A stretch of DNA of 64,000 nucleotides from Aequorivita sp. (GCA_024637015.1 JAGXGE010000031.1:62001-126000), one strand, 5' to 3'. Positions 17,115 through 26,667 are shown, counted from the stretch's first letter. Notes: generated from the sequence alone by a model not told the origin. Made by a program: numbers and translations.

Positions 17115-18124
17115 AAAACGTTTACCTCCGGTTCAATAAAAATTCCAGTCATTTCCTTTACTTTTTTCTGGATGTCCATGGCGAGTTGCCAAATTTCTTT
17201 GCCTGTGGCGTTTCCATAATTCACCAAAACCAAAGCTTGATTTTTATGAATGCCTGCGTCACCAAAACGCTGTCCTTTAAACCCAGCTTTTTCGATCAAC
17301 CAACCTGCTGGAATTTTAAATTCTGTAGAAGAAACTTCGTAAAATGGAGCTTCGGGAAATTTTTTTCGAAATTCCTGAAACGTTTCGGCATCAACTACAG
17401 GGTTTTTAAAAAAGCTGCCGCTATTTCCCAAGACTTTTGGATCGGGAAGTTTTGATTGCCGTATTGCGATTACCGCTTCAGAAATATCTTTGATTGTTGG
17501 AGTTTCAATATTTTTTTCAACCAAATTCTTCTGAATATCGCCATAAGAAACACTCGTTTTATGTTCCTTTTTTGTAAGTCTAAAGGTTACGCTCGTAATG
17601 ATGTATTTTCCCTTCGCCTCATTTTTGAAAATAGAGTTTCTGTAGTCAAAAGCACATTCGTCTTTTGTGAATTCTCCTTCTTTTAATGTTTCAATTTCCA
17701 CCGTATTGCAGCTTTCAAAAGTATCTTTCAACTCCACGCCATAAGCGCCAATATTTTGAATGGGCGCTGTACCAACGTTTCCGGGAATAAGGGAAAGGTT
17801 TTCCAAGCCGCCAAAGTCTTTCTCAATGCAATATTGTACAAACTTGTGCCAGTTTTCACCGGCCATTGCTTTTACCAAAACCTCGGTATCGGTTTCTTTC
17901 AGTATTTCGATTCCCTTTAAATTTATGTGAAGTACAAAGGCATCCAAATCATCAGTGAGTAACATATTACTGCCGCCACCGAGAATGAAAAGTTCTTCGG
18001 AAGGTTTTTCGGAAAGAGCATGTTTTAGTTCTTCAATCGTTTCAACCGAAACAAAATAACGGGCATTGCTGGCTATGCCGAAGGTATTATAATTTTTAAG
18101 CGATTTGTTTTCTTCAATCCGCAT
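17111..18124 (-). CDS. murB: UDP-N-acetylenolpyruvoylglucosamine reductase
   Basis: Reduces UDP-GlcNAc-enolpyruvate to UDP-MurNAc with NADPH in peptidoglycan precursor synthesis; FAD enzyme in the cytosol. The 337-residue type I enzyme has FILGGGSNMLL (FAD loop), LSLIPGNVGTAPIQNIGAYG, the YRNSIFK motif with the catalytic arginine, NSGSFFKNP with the catalytic serine, and a conserved GDAGIHKNQALVLVN ending. The ATG at 18124 follows a TTG one codon earlier. It begins one base inside the stop of the upstream aminotransferase gene. Confidence 0.97.
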   Translation of the reverse strand: MRIEENKSLKNYNTFGIASNARYFVSVETIEELKHALSEKPSEELFILGGGSNMLLTDDLDAFVLHINLKGIEILKETDTEVLVKAMAGENWHKFVQYCIEKDFGGLENLSLIPGNVGTAPIQNIGAYGVELKDTFESCNTVEIETLKEGEFTKDECAFDYRNSIFKNEAKGKYIITSVTFRLTKKEHKTSVSYGDIQKNLVEKNIETPTIKDISEAVIAIRQSKLPDPKVLGNSGSFFKNPVVDAETFQEFRKKFPEAPFYEVSSTEFKIPAGWLIEKAGFKGQRFGDAGIHKNQALVLVNYGNATGKEIWQLAMDIQKKVKEMTGIFIEPEVNVF

Positions 18125-19314
18125 CAATCCTTATATTTTTGAAGCGCAAGTTTTAGGATTTCAACTGCCCGAATAAGGCTTTCTTTTTTCAAAACATATG
18201 CAATTCGAACTTGGTTCAAACCAACACCGGGGGTGGAATAAAATCCTGCAGCGGGGGCTACCATAATGGTTTCGCCGTTGTCGTCAAATTCTTCTAAAAG
18301 CCACTGTGCAAAAACATCACTATTCTTTACTGGAAGCTGCACGGTGCAGTAAAATGCGCCTTTTGGTACGCCCACTTGAACGCCTGGAATAGCCTTTAAG
18401 GCTGCTACTAAGGTGTTTCTTCTGTCTTGATATTCAACGATTACTTCATCAAAATATCTTTGTGGGGTCTGTAAAGCCGCTTCACTTGCAATCTGTGCAA
18501 AAGTTGGCGGACTCAAACGGGCCTGCGCAAATTTTAAAGCTGTTGCGATAACTTGTTTGTTTTTTGAAACTAAACAACCAATCCGTGCGCCGCACATACT
18601 GTATCTTTTTGAAACAGAATCGATAATGATTCCGTTTTCGGCCAAACTGGGTTCTTCTAGAATAGAGTAATGTTTGTAACCATCATAGATAAATTCTCGA
18701 TATACTTCATCAGCCACCAAAAACAAATCATGTTTTTTTACGATTTTTGCCAAGGTTTGTATTTCTTCTTTTGAATACAGATATCCTGTTGGGTTCCCTG
18801 GATTACATATAAGAATAGCCTTAGTTTTCGATGTAATTAGTTTTTCAAATTCTGAAATAGGAGGCAATGCAAAATTGTTTTCAATTTTTGAAATAACAGG
18901 AACTATCTTTACACCGGACGCCGTTGCGAAACCATTGTAATTTGCATAGAATGGTTCAGGAATTATTATTTCATCATCTACATCAGCAATACTTCCCATA
19001 GCAAACAAAAGTGCTTCACTTCCGCCTGTAGTTACAATTATATCATTTGCTTCAACCGGGATATTGTTTTTATGATAGTAGCCTGCTATTTTTTCACGAT
19101 ATTCTTGAGAACCTTCTGAACGGGTATATGCCAAAATCTCCAAATTATGATTTGCCACTGCATCCATCGCAATTTCTGGCGATTTAATATCGGGCTGACC
19201 AATGTTTAGGTGATAAACTACTTTATTTGCTTTATACGCTTTTTCTGCGTAGGGAACCAGTTTGCGGATAGGTGATTCTGGCATGTTTTTCCCTTTGTTT
19301 GAAACTGAAGGCAT
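18124..19314 (-). CDS. PLP-dependent aminotransferase, class I/II
   Basis: A 396-residue fold-type I aminotransferase. The PLP-binding lysine is in SVSKRYSMCGARIG, with the conserved ICNPGNPTGYLYSKE and LVADEVYREFIYDG (PLP aspartate and tyrosine) and VTTGGSEALLFAMGS segments. The C-terminal QVRIAY arginine binds the substrate carboxylate. Aspartate or aromatic amino acid transamination is likely; the precise substrate is not readable. Overlaps murB by one base, which suggests the two genes are co-translated. Confidence 0.92.
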   Translation of the reverse strand: MPSVSNKGKNMPESPIRKLVPYAEKAYKANKVVYHLNIGQPDIKSPEIAMDAVANHNLEILAYTRSEGSQEYREKIAGYYHKNNIPVEANDIIVTTGGSEALLFAMGSIADVDDEIIIPEPFYANYNGFATASGVKIVPVISKIENNFALPPISEFEKLITSKTKAILICNPGNPTGYLYSKEEIQTLAKIVKKHDLFLVADEVYREFIYDGYKHYSILEEPSLAENGIIIDSVSKRYSMCGARIGCLVSKNKQVIATALKFAQARLSPPTFAQIASEAALQTPQRYFDEVIVEYQDRRNTLVAALKAIPGVQVGVPKGAFYCTVQLPVKNSDVFAQWLLEEFDDNGETIMVAPAAGFYSTPGVGLNQVRIAYVLKKESLIRAVEILKLALQKYKD

Positions 19315-19428
19315 AGTGAATTAATTTATTACAAAGTTGCAAAATATATTTTATAAAATCATTGTGCCAATAGTAACATTCAGCTTTTTTTTATATCTTC
19401 AAGACTGTTCAGAATAATTCTTAAAATT

Positions 19429-20757
19429 TTGCATAAACCGTTGGTTATCTTTCTCTTTATTTCTTTTTCCGTTGCTTTGACGGCCCAATCCGGTTTTTTT
19501 TTGCAGAAAGGCAAAAAAAAAGACCGAATCCCATTTAGTTTGGTGAATAATTTGCCGATTGTTGAAGTGGAAATAAACGGCACACCACTTTCTTTTATTC
19601 TTGATACTGGTGTAAAATCCACGATTCTTTTTAGCTTGGAAGCAGCAGACAGTATTCAGCTCCGTAATACCTCACCAGTACTTTTGCAGGGTTTGGGTCC
19701 AGGAGGAACGGTAGATGCGCTAAAAAGCTTAAACAATAAAGTGAAAATTGGCGATGTGATAGATAGGGATCACTCGCTGTATATAATTTTTGATAGTTCA
19801 CTCAATTTTTCTCCAAGGATGGGAATTCCAGTCCATGGCATTCTGGGAAATGAGTTTTTTCAAAACTTTATTGTTAAGATTAATTATTCTTCAGAGGTAA
19901 TAACCGTTTATGACCCTCGAAAATACCCTTTAAGGAAATGTAAAAAATGCGAAGATTTGCCATTGAATTTTGTTGGGAGTAAACCCTATATTTCATTAAA
20001 TGTAACTTTTGATGAAAAACAGGAAGAAGTAAAATTACTTGTGGATTCTGGTTCTAGCGATGTAATTTGGCTTTTTGATTCTGACGATTTTATTAAAGAA
20101 TCCCCTAAAAATTATTTTAAGGATTTTTTGGGACTTGGCCTTAGTGGAAACATTTTTGGTAAACGTGCCCGAATTCCTGAACTTATATTGGGCAATTACC
20201 ATTTAAAGGAAGTTAATACTTCATTTCCCGAAGAAGATGCAATAAAGAAAGCTCGCTATTACGAGGATCGAGACGGAAGTGTTGGGGGAGGCCTTTTAAG
20301 TAGATTTACCGTTACTTTCGACTATGGAAATAAATTGGTCCGATTTAAGAAGAACAGTAAATTCAATGACCCTTTCAATTACAATATGAGTGGGTTAACG
20401 TTAGAGCATGAGGGAATGGAGTTGGTAAAAGAGGAACGGGGGACTGCTGTCAATTCAAACAGAGCCAACCAAAACGATAATTTCACAAGAAGTAGCGTAT
20501 CGATAACAACCGAAGTTCACTTCTCCTTGGTGCCAAAATATATTGTGGCCGATGTCCGCGAAGGCTCTCCCGCTGCTTTGGAAGGAATTCAAAAGGGTGA
20601 TGAGGTAATAAGCGTAAATGGTAAACCTTGCTATCAGTATAAACTTTTTGAATTGATTGAGCTATTTTCCAGTGAACCAGGAAGGCGAATATCAATGGAG
20701 GTAAGAAGAGCCGGACACATCAATCGAGTAAAGTTTTTTCTGAAAAGTGTCTTTTAA
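19429..20757 (+). CDS. Exported two-lobe aspartyl protease with PDZ domain
   Basis: A 442-residue protein beginning at TTG (no in-frame ATG upstream within reach) with a signal peptide, LVIFLFISFSVALTAQ. Two retropepsin-like halves are joined in one chain: the first carries FILDTGVKSTIL (Asp59) and the second LLVDSGSSDVIW (Asp206). A PDZ domain follows (about residues 345-440, DVREGSPAALEGIQKGDEV and VNGKPC), usually used for peptide binding. The layout fits the periplasmic aspartyl-protease family of Bacteroidota. Promoter and regulation are not clear; a bidirectional terminator follows. Confidence 0.9.
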   Translation: MHKPLVIFLFISFSVALTAQSGFFLQKGKKKDRIPFSLVNNLPIVEVEINGTPLSFILDTGVKSTILFSLEAADSIQLRNTSPVLLQGLGPGGTVDALKSLNNKVKIGDVIDRDHSLYIIFDSSLNFSPRMGIPVHGILGNEFFQNFIVKINYSSEVITVYDPRKYPLRKCKKCEDLPLNFVGSKPYISLNVTFDEKQEEVKLLVDSGSSDVIWLFDSDDFIKESPKNYFKDFLGLGLSGNIFGKRARIPELILGNYHLKEVNTSFPEEDAIKKARYYEDRDGSVGGGLLSRFTVTFDYGNKLVRFKKNSKFNDPFNYNMSGLTLEHEGMELVKEERGTAVNSNRANQNDNFTRSSVSITTEVHFSLVPKYIVADVREGSPAALEGIQKGDEVISVNGKPCYQYKLFELIELFSSEPGRRISMEVRRAGHINRVKFFLKSVF

Positions 20758-20762
20758 AAAAA

Positions 20763-20792
20763 ATCCGGCTGAAGTCATTGCTTTAGCCGGAT
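20763..20792. terminator. Bidirectional Rho-independent terminator
   Basis: ATCCGGCT and AGCCGGAT form a perfect 8-bp stem. A run of A precedes it and a run of T follows, so it can end both the protease transcript (plus) and the DUF1573 transcript (minus), which converge here. Confidence 0.85.
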
Positions 20793-20815
20793 CAATTTTT
20801 TTGGAGTAAAGTTTT

Positions 20816-21211
20816 TTAGCTTTTTTCCAATACGCTAGAAGTGTCGTTCATTACTTCACCTTTTATTTTTAAAGCCATCATTGGTTCGCTGGCGTTTGAA
20901 TAAACGGTAACAGTTTTTCTGATAGGTCCAACACGGTTTGTGTCATACTTAACTTGAATGGTGCTACTTGCTCCAGGAGCAATAGGGCCATCCGGTTTTT
21001 TCGGGACAGTACAGCCACAACTGGATTTTACATCACTAATAATAAGTGGAGCGTCTCCGGTATTAGTGAATTCAAATACGCGAACACCATCACTACCTTT
21101 TGCAATAGTGCCGTAGTCCACGGTGTCGTCCTTGAAACTGATTTTTGCTTGTTGCGCCTGAGCGGCAAAACCGATAAAGGCAACAAGAGCCATAAGAGCT
21201 AATTTTTTCAT
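20816..21211 (-). CDS. DUF1573-domain protein
   Basis: A 131-residue exported protein with the signal MKKLALMALVAFIGFAAQAQ and a DUF1573 Ig-like domain: DTVDYGTIAKGSDGVRVFEF, the FTNTGDAPLIIS strand, the two-cysteine SSCGCTVPKKP and a GPIRKTVTVYSNAS end. Proteins of this family are abundant in Bacteroidota and are thought to be periplasmic or secreted, with no confirmed role. Transcribed alone. Confidence 0.92.
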   Translation of the reverse strand: MKKLALMALVAFIGFAAQAQQAKISFKDDTVDYGTIAKGSDGVRVFEFTNTGDAPLIISDVKSSCGCTVPKKPDGPIAPGASSTIQVKYDTNRVGPIRKTVTVYSNASEPMMALKIKGEVMNDTSSVLEKS

Positions 21212-21300
21212 GATTTTGTGTTTTTAATAATGCTAAAGTATATAACTTTTGAACAACGAGCAAAATAACTTATTCACTTTTATTATCCTTTAGTTATAAT

Positions 21301-21308
21301 TACTTTTG
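21301..21308 (+). promoter_or_regulatory. Putative -7 promoter element of valS
   Basis: TACTTTTG, a perfect TAnnTTTG, 30 bases before the ATG at 21339. It overlaps a TTG that could otherwise be read as a start, which argues for the ATG. The -33 position has no clear TTTG. Confidence 0.55.
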
Positions 21309-21338
21309 CAACTCATTACACAAATACCAGACCAAAGT

Positions 21339-23969
21339 ATGGCTTTAGAAGCAAAATATAATGCAAAAGAGATTGAGAATAAGTGGTATAGCTACTGGAT
21401 GGAAAACAAATATTTCCACTCAGAGGTTGATGAAAGAACGCCATACACCATCGTCATTCCTCCGCCAAACGTAACAGGAGTATTGCACATGGGCCATATG
21501 CTAAACAATACATTGCAGGATGTTTTGATTCGCCGTTCTCGTTTGCTGGGCTTTAATGCTTGTTGGGTACCAGGAACCGATCATGCTTCAATCGCTACTG
21601 AAGCCAAAGTAGTCGCAAAATTGAAAGCTGAAGGAATTGACAAAGCAAACCTTTCTCGCGAAGAATTTTTGGAACACGCTTGGGAATGGACCCATAAACA
21701 CGGGGGAATAATTTTGGAACAACTTAAGAAACTTGGCGCCTCTTGTGATTGGGAACGCACCAAATTTACGATGGATGAAGATATGTCAGCCTCCGTGATA
21801 AAGATTTTTGTGGATTTGTACCGAAAAGGAAACATTTACCGAGGTTACCGAATGGTTAATTGGGATCCACAGGCCAAGACCACACTTTCTGATGAAGAGG
21901 TTATTTACGAAGAAAAACAAGGCAACCTCTATTACTTAAACTATAAAATTGAAGGCAGCGATGAAACATTGACCATCGCCACCACACGTCCCGAAACCAT
22001 TTTGGGAGATACTGCAATCTGCATTAACCCCAATGATGGACGTTTTACGCATCTTCGCGGCAAAAAAGCCATTGTTCCTGTTTGCAACCGCGTGATTCCT
22101 ATCATTGAAGATGAGTATGTAGATGTTGAATTCGGTACAGGTTGTTTAAAAGTTACACCTGCACATGACGAGAATGATAAAATGTTAGGGGATAAGCACA
22201 GTCTTGAGATTATCGATATTTTGAATGATGATGGAACCTTGAACAGCTTCGGTCTTCATTACGAAGGAAAAGATCGTTTCGTAGTTCGTAAGGAAATTGT
22301 AAAAGAACTTGAAGATATGGGCGTGGTTTCAAAAATTGAAACCCATATGCACAAAGTTGGTACCAGTGAACGTACAGGTGCCGTTATAGAGCCAAAACTC
22401 AGTGACCAATGGTTCCTTAAAATGAAGGAACTAGCGCAACCTGCTTTAGACGCCGTACTTGAAAAAGAAGTACACCTGGTTCCCGAGAAATTTATAAACA
22501 CCTACCGTCATTGGATGGAAAACGTGCGTGATTGGAACATCTCTCGCCAACTTTGGTGGGGTCAGCAAATTCCCGCATATTTCTATGGTGACGGTAAAGA
22601 AGATTTCGTAGTTGCAGAAAATATTGAAGAAGCACTTCAATTTGCAAAAGAAAAGACCAACAACCCACAGCTAACTTCAAGCGAACTAAAACAAGATCCT
22701 GATGCTTTAGACACTTGGTTCTCGTCGTGGTTATGGCCCATCAGTGTTTTCAACGGAATTTTGGAGCCGGATAATAAAGAAATCAATTATTACTACCCGA
22801 CCAACGACCTCGTTACTGCACCCGAAATCCTTTTCTTTTGGGTAGCTCGAATGATAATAGCTGGTTATGAATACAGAAATGAGAAACCTTTCACAAACGT
22901 TTATCTAACAGGAATTGTGCGCGACAAACAACGTAGGAAGATGAGTAAGCAGTTAGGCAATTCGCCAGATCCTATAGATTTAATGAACGTTTATGGCGCT
23001 GATGGTGTTCGCGTGGGAATGCTTTTAAGCTCTCCTGCTGGAAACGATTTAATGTTCGATGAAGATCTCTGCAAACAGGGGAGTGCCTTTGTAAACAAAA
23101 TATGGAATGCTTATAGATTGATTGATGGTTGGGAAGTTGACTTGGAAAAAGAGCAATCACAAAGTGATATAATTGCTCTGCAATGGTACCGAAGTAAATT
23201 CCAAAAAATCCTAGCCGAAATTGAAGACCATTACAGCAAATACCGTATCAGCGACGCTTTAATGTCAACCTATAAGTTAGTTTGGGATGATTTCTGTTCG
23301 TGGTTGTTAGAAATGGTAAAACCCCCTTTCGGTGAAAAGATTTCAGAAAAAACATATTTGGAAGTTATCTCCGTTTTAGAAGATAATTTAAAAGTATTGC
23401 ATCCTTTCGTTCCCTTCATTTCTGAAGAAATTTGGCAGCACATCACCCAACGTGACATTTCTGAAGCCTTGATAATTTCAGAATGGCCAAAGATGGAATC
23501 TTTTGACGAAAAAATCATTAAAGACTTCGAATTTGCTTCTGAAGTAATCTCAGGAATCAGAACAATTCGCAAAGAAAAGAACATTTCTTTTAAAGATACT
23601 GTCCAGCTTTCAGTGCTGAATAACGACGATGCTTCAAAAGAATTTGATGCCGTAATTGCAAAGCTCGGCAATGTTTCAGAATTGAATTACATTTCTGAAA
23701 AACTGAACGGCGCACTCACATTTCGCGCAAAAAGCAACGAATATTTTATCCCAATCTCGGGAGTTATAAACGTGGAAGAAGAAATAACAAAGATTTCAGA
23801 AGAGCTCAAGTATACAGAAGGTTTCTTAAGAAGTGTTCAAGGCAAACTCAAAAACGAACGTTTCGTAAGCGGTGCTCCAGAACAGGTTGTAGCTATGGAA
23901 AAGCAGAAAGAAGCTGATGCCATTGCTAAAATTGAAACATTAAAAGCAAGTTTGGCGGGATTACAATAA
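21339..23969 (+). CDS. valS: Valine--tRNA ligase
   Basis: Charges tRNA-Val in the cytosol. The 876-residue class Ia synthetase has the HIGH-type motif in PPPNVTGVLHMGHMLN, the CP1 editing domain with TIATTRPETILGDTA, the KMSKS-type loop RRKMSKQLGNSPD and a C-terminal coiled coil (about residues 805-876, EEITKISEELKYTEGF). The start at MALEAKYNAKE was chosen over a TTG 33 bases upstream because the promoter -7 element covers that codon. Confidence 0.98.
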   Translation: MALEAKYNAKEIENKWYSYWMENKYFHSEVDERTPYTIVIPPPNVTGVLHMGHMLNNTLQDVLIRRSRLLGFNACWVPGTDHASIATEAKVVAKLKAEGIDKANLSREEFLEHAWEWTHKHGGIILEQLKKLGASCDWERTKFTMDEDMSASVIKIFVDLYRKGNIYRGYRMVNWDPQAKTTLSDEEVIYEEKQGNLYYLNYKIEGSDETLTIATTRPETILGDTAICINPNDGRFTHLRGKKAIVPVCNRVIPIIEDEYVDVEFGTGCLKVTPAHDENDKMLGDKHSLEIIDILNDDGTLNSFGLHYEGKDRFVVRKEIVKELEDMGVVSKIETHMHKVGTSERTGAVIEPKLSDQWFLKMKELAQPALDAVLEKEVHLVPEKFINTYRHWMENVRDWNISRQLWWGQQIPAYFYGDGKEDFVVAENIEEALQFAKEKTNNPQLTSSELKQDPDALDTWFSSWLWPISVFNGILEPDNKEINYYYPTNDLVTAPEILFFWVARMIIAGYEYRNEKPFTNVYLTGIVRDKQRRKMSKQLGNSPDPIDLMNVYGADGVRVGMLLSSPAGNDLMFDEDLCKQGSAFVNKIWNAYRLIDGWEVDLEKEQSQSDIIALQWYRSKFQKILAEIEDHYSKYRISDALMSTYKLVWDDFCSWLLEMVKPPFGEKISEKTYLEVISVLEDNLKVLHPFVPFISEEIWQHITQRDISEALIISEWPKMESFDEKIIKDFEFASEVISGIRTIRKEKNISFKDTVQLSVLNNDDASKEFDAVIAKLGNVSELNYISEKLNGALTFRAKSNEYFIPISGVINVEEEITKISEELKYTEGFLRSVQGKLKNERFVSGAPEQVVAMEKQKEADAIAKIETLKASLAGLQ

Positions 23970-24070
23970 ATTGTAAAAAGCCGTTAAAAACTCTTAATTT
24001 GTTTTAAAGCAAGGTTAATTATTGTCTTCTGAAATGCTTTTAACTTAACTTGTTAAAAAATTAGACAATT

Positions 24071-24313
24071 ATGGACCAAGCAAAGTATAATGAGATGGAA
24101 GCGATGCTTCACAAACTAGAAGACATCAAGAACAGTCAAAAAAGTATCATTGACAAAATAAACCATGTAATCACAGATCTTTTTCAGCATCCAGACAAAG
24201 ACCTTGAAAAATCAATGGAAGCTGTCCATGAGCGGGCCTCAGAAAACGTTGACAAAATTCGGGAAGCTATTGAGGAGTACGAAATAAAATTCAACAAGGA
24301 ACAACAGGGTTAG
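24071..24313 (+). CDS. Small coiled-coil protein of unknown function
   Basis: An 80-residue, highly charged, all-helical protein (MDQAKYNEMEAMLHKLEDIK then QKSIIDKINHVITDLFQH), without signal or membrane segment. No family recognised. Codon use and composition match neighbours. It sits 101 bases after valS and is separated from the convergent acyl-CoA-binding protein gene by one base. Confidence 0.6.
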   Translation: MDQAKYNEMEAMLHKLEDIKNSQKSIIDKINHVITDLFQHPDKDLEKSMEAVHERASENVDKIREAIEEYEIKFNKEQQG

Positions 24314-24314
24314 G

Positions 24315-24581
24315 TCATTTCCTGTATAAAAAATATTGGGTTACGGCCTCTATGTAAAGTTTTTTGGCCTCATCACATGTTAAACCTCGTGTTTGGAAAA
24401 GCGCATTGGTTTTAAAAGCAGAAATATGGGGCTTGCCGCCAGTGGGAGTGTCATCATCATTAGTGGCTCGTTTGTAGTAAGCATATAAACGCAATAGAAC
24501 ATCTGCTGGAAAAGGTTCCTTATGGTCGTTAATGCTTTTTACAGCATTTTTAAAGGCTATGTCGAGCTCTTTCGAAGTCAT
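24315..24581 (-). CDS. Acyl-CoA-binding protein
   Basis: An 88-residue protein of the ACBP family, binding medium- and long-chain acyl-CoA esters in the cytosol. The four-helix layout is visible as SKELDIAFKNAVKSIND, FPADVLLRLYAYYKRAT (with the YxxYKRAT ligand-contact motif), KPHISAFKTNALFQTRG and LTCDEAKKLYIEAV. It starts one base inside the end of psd, linking acyl-CoA handling with phospholipid synthesis. Confidence 0.93.
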   Translation of the reverse strand: MTSKELDIAFKNAVKSINDHKEPFPADVLLRLYAYYKRATNDDDTPTGGKPHISAFKTNALFQTRGLTCDEAKKLYIEAVTQYFLYRK

Positions 24582-25231
24582 TATTTTTCAGCAATTATTG
24601 AGATACCTCCCTTTATTTTTTGGTTAAGGGCTACTTTTATTTTAGCGTCTAGGGGAAGATAGATATCTACACGAGATCCAAATTTAATAAAACCACTGTC
24701 CGATGCTTGCTCAACTTCTTGATTAATTTCGGCATAATTTACAATTCGCTTTGCCATGGCTCCGGCAATCTGTCTAAACAAAACATCTCCAAAGGTTTCA
24801 TTGTTTACAACAACTGTTGTGCGTTCGTTTTCTTCGGAAGATTTTGGATGCCAGGCAACCAAATATTTTCCTGGATGATATTTGCTATAAACCACCTTTC
24901 CGCCCACGGGGTAGCGCGTTACGTGCACATTAATAGGACTCATAAAGACAGAAACCTGTAATCTTTTATCATTGAAATATTCCTTTTCAAAAACTTCTTC
25001 AATAACCACTACTTTGCCGTCAACGGAAGAAAGAACATAATCTGGATGCACCAAAAAATTACGCTTCGGATTTCTGAAAAATTGCAACACCAAGAGTAAA
25101 ATAATTATAAGAGAAATAATAACTCCACCACGAATGGTTGGGTCTTCTACAAAAACATTTGCCAAAAGACTAAGCCCGATAACAATTACCAGTGCTATAA
25201 AAATAATTTTGAAACCTTCTTTATGAAACAT
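24581..25231 (-). CDS. psd: Phosphatidylserine decarboxylase family protein
   Basis: Converts phosphatidylserine to phosphatidylethanolamine at the inner membrane. This is the short (216-residue) bacterial/archaeal form: two N-terminal transmembrane helices, then FMSPINVHVTRYPVGG and FIKFGSRVDIYLP, whose Gly-Ser bond is the predicted self-cleavage site creating the pyruvoyl group. ATG at 25231 preferred to a TTG nine bases upstream. The start overlaps the cdsA end by 11 bases, so translation is probably coupled. Confidence 0.94.
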   Translation of the reverse strand: MFHKEGFKIIFIALVIVIGLSLLANVFVEDPTIRGGVIISLIIILLLVLQFFRNPKRNFLVHPDYVLSSVDGKVVVIEEVFEKEYFNDKRLQVSVFMSPINVHVTRYPVGGKVVYSKYHPGKYLVAWHPKSSEENERTTVVVNNETFGDVLFRQIAGAMAKRIVNYAEINQEVEQASDSGFIKFGSRVDIYLPLDAKIKVALNQKIKGGISIIAEK

Positions 25232-26054
25232 TGTCAACAATTAATAAAAACGCATAAACAAATGGGCTCGCATAAATAATGCTATCTAACCTGTCATACA
25301 ATCCGCCGTGACCCGGCATAATAATCCCACTGTCCTTAACCCCGGCCTGTCTTTTGAATTTGGATTGTATTAAATCTCCAATCGTTCCAAATATAGCAAC
25401 AATAATTGCCATCATTATCCAAACCCATAACGGATACTTCTCCGCGTCTAAAGGACTATAGTTTTCTAACACTTTAAAGATAACAAATCCTGCCAAAAGA
25501 GCTCCCAGCAAACCACCTACAAAACCTTCAATTGTTTTTTTGGGTGAAATGCGTTCTAAAAGTTTATGTCTGCCAAAATTCTTTCCAATGAGGTAAGCAA
25601 ATGTATCGTTACTCCAAACCAATATAAAAACAGCAACAATTATTTCAGGCATAAACCTGCCGTCAATATTCATTATAGGAATAAGGGTAAGAAACACAAA
25701 ACCGCTAATAATATATAGTATTACGGTAACGTATTTTTTCTTTTCAAACATAGGGATTTTATTGGTCCAAAGTACATCCTTTAAAAGATAAAGATTTACA
25801 AAACCACTTAAAATTAAAAGAAGATAAATTGCATTATCTGCAAAAACATTATAGCTTAAAAAGTAAAAAGCTGCGGCAAGCAGAAAGTAGGCAAGATAAC
25901 TGGTGAGGTGTATCAGTTTTAAATATTCACTTAAAGTGATAATTGCAAGTACAAAAAAGAGCCCCATAAACCATTCACGCGAAGTGAACATTGCAAAAAT
26001 GATGATCGAAATGTATAATACGCCCGAAAGGGTTCGTACGAGAATTTCCTTCAT
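25221..26054 (-). CDS. cdsA: Phosphatidate cytidylyltransferase
   Basis: Makes CDP-diacylglycerol from phosphatidic acid and CTP in the inner membrane. The 277-residue polytopic protein has seven or more helices and the family signature around residue 240: KFKRQAGVKDSG then MPGHGGLYDRLDS, with the preceding RISPKKTIEGFVGG. The ATG at 26054 lies one base from the LUD gene's stop; an alternative start 51 bases upstream would overlap that gene and adds a non-membrane segment. CdsA and Psd catalyse successive segments of the phosphatidylethanolamine route. Confidence 0.96.
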   Translation of the reverse strand: MKEILVRTLSGVLYISIIIFAMFTSREWFMGLFFVLAIITLSEYLKLIHLTSYLAYFLLAAAFYFLSYNVFADNAIYLLLILSGFVNLYLLKDVLWTNKIPMFEKKKYVTVILYIISGFVFLTLIPIMNIDGRFMPEIIVAVFILVWSNDTFAYLIGKNFGRHKLLERISPKKTIEGFVGGLLGALLAGFVIFKVLENYSPLDAEKYPLWVWIMMAIIVAIFGTIGDLIQSKFKRQAGVKDSGIIMPGHGGLYDRLDSIIYASPFVYAFLLIVDNVS

Positions 26055-26055
26055 A

Positions 26056-26667
26056 TTATAAGTCTTCCAGTAGCAACAAATATAGGTTTTTTGTGCTACT
26101 TCCATAACTCATAAAATCCTTTTCTTTTTCGGTTTCAAAGTCTTGAATAGTAGTAATGTTACTGGGAATGTAACTTGAACTTTGGTTTTTTATAATTCGT
26201 AAGCCCTCACTGATTGTATCAACAATCTGGCTGGTGGTTGCAAAAATGATAAAGTTTGACGGCAGTTCCTTCAGCTTCTTTTCCTTTATTTGGTTTGAAG
26301 AAAGCAAGATGGAACCATTATTTGAGACCAATGATTCACATGTAGAAAGGAAAAATTTTGAATCACTATTTTTTACAAAACTAAGGTTGAAACCGTCAAA
26401 TTTTTTGGAAAGCATTTCATTAACGCAAAAAACATCCTGTTCATACCAGTCATTTTCAAGCAGTATATTATCAAAGCCTTCCAATATTTCTTCCCAATTT
26501 TCACAGTAGATGAATTTACCGCCGTTGTTTTTGAAGTTATAGGTAAACTTTTCGTCAATAGGAAGTTTCTGCTCTGGGTAATAACTGCTATGGTCGGCTT
26601 TGTCGGCACGTTTGGCCTTCTCTTCCGACTTATAATTAGGGTTTAAAAGTCTTTTAAATAGACTCAT
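26056..26667 (-). CDS. LUD-domain protein
   Basis: A 203-residue protein with a LUD (LutB/LutC-like) fold, recognised from its general layout (IYCENWEEILEGFDNILLEN, SLVSNNGSILLSSNQ, NFIIFATTSQIVDTISEG) and by the conserved neighbourhood in Flavobacteriaceae, where it sits between FtsH and CdsA. LUD proteins participate in lactate utilization, but here the partner LutA/LutB proteins are absent, so that role is doubtful. Its job near quality control and phospholipid synthesis is unknown. Confidence 0.75.
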   Translation of the reverse strand: MSLFKRLLNPNYKSEEKAKRADKADHSSYYPEQKLPIDEKFTYNFKNNGGKFIYCENWEEILEGFDNILLENDWYEQDVFCVNEMLSKKFDGFNLSFVKNSDSKFFLSTCESLVSNNGSILLSSNQIKEKKLKELPSNFIIFATTSQIVDTISEGLRIIKNQSSSYIPSNITTIQDFETEKEKDFMSYGSSTKNLYLLLLEDL

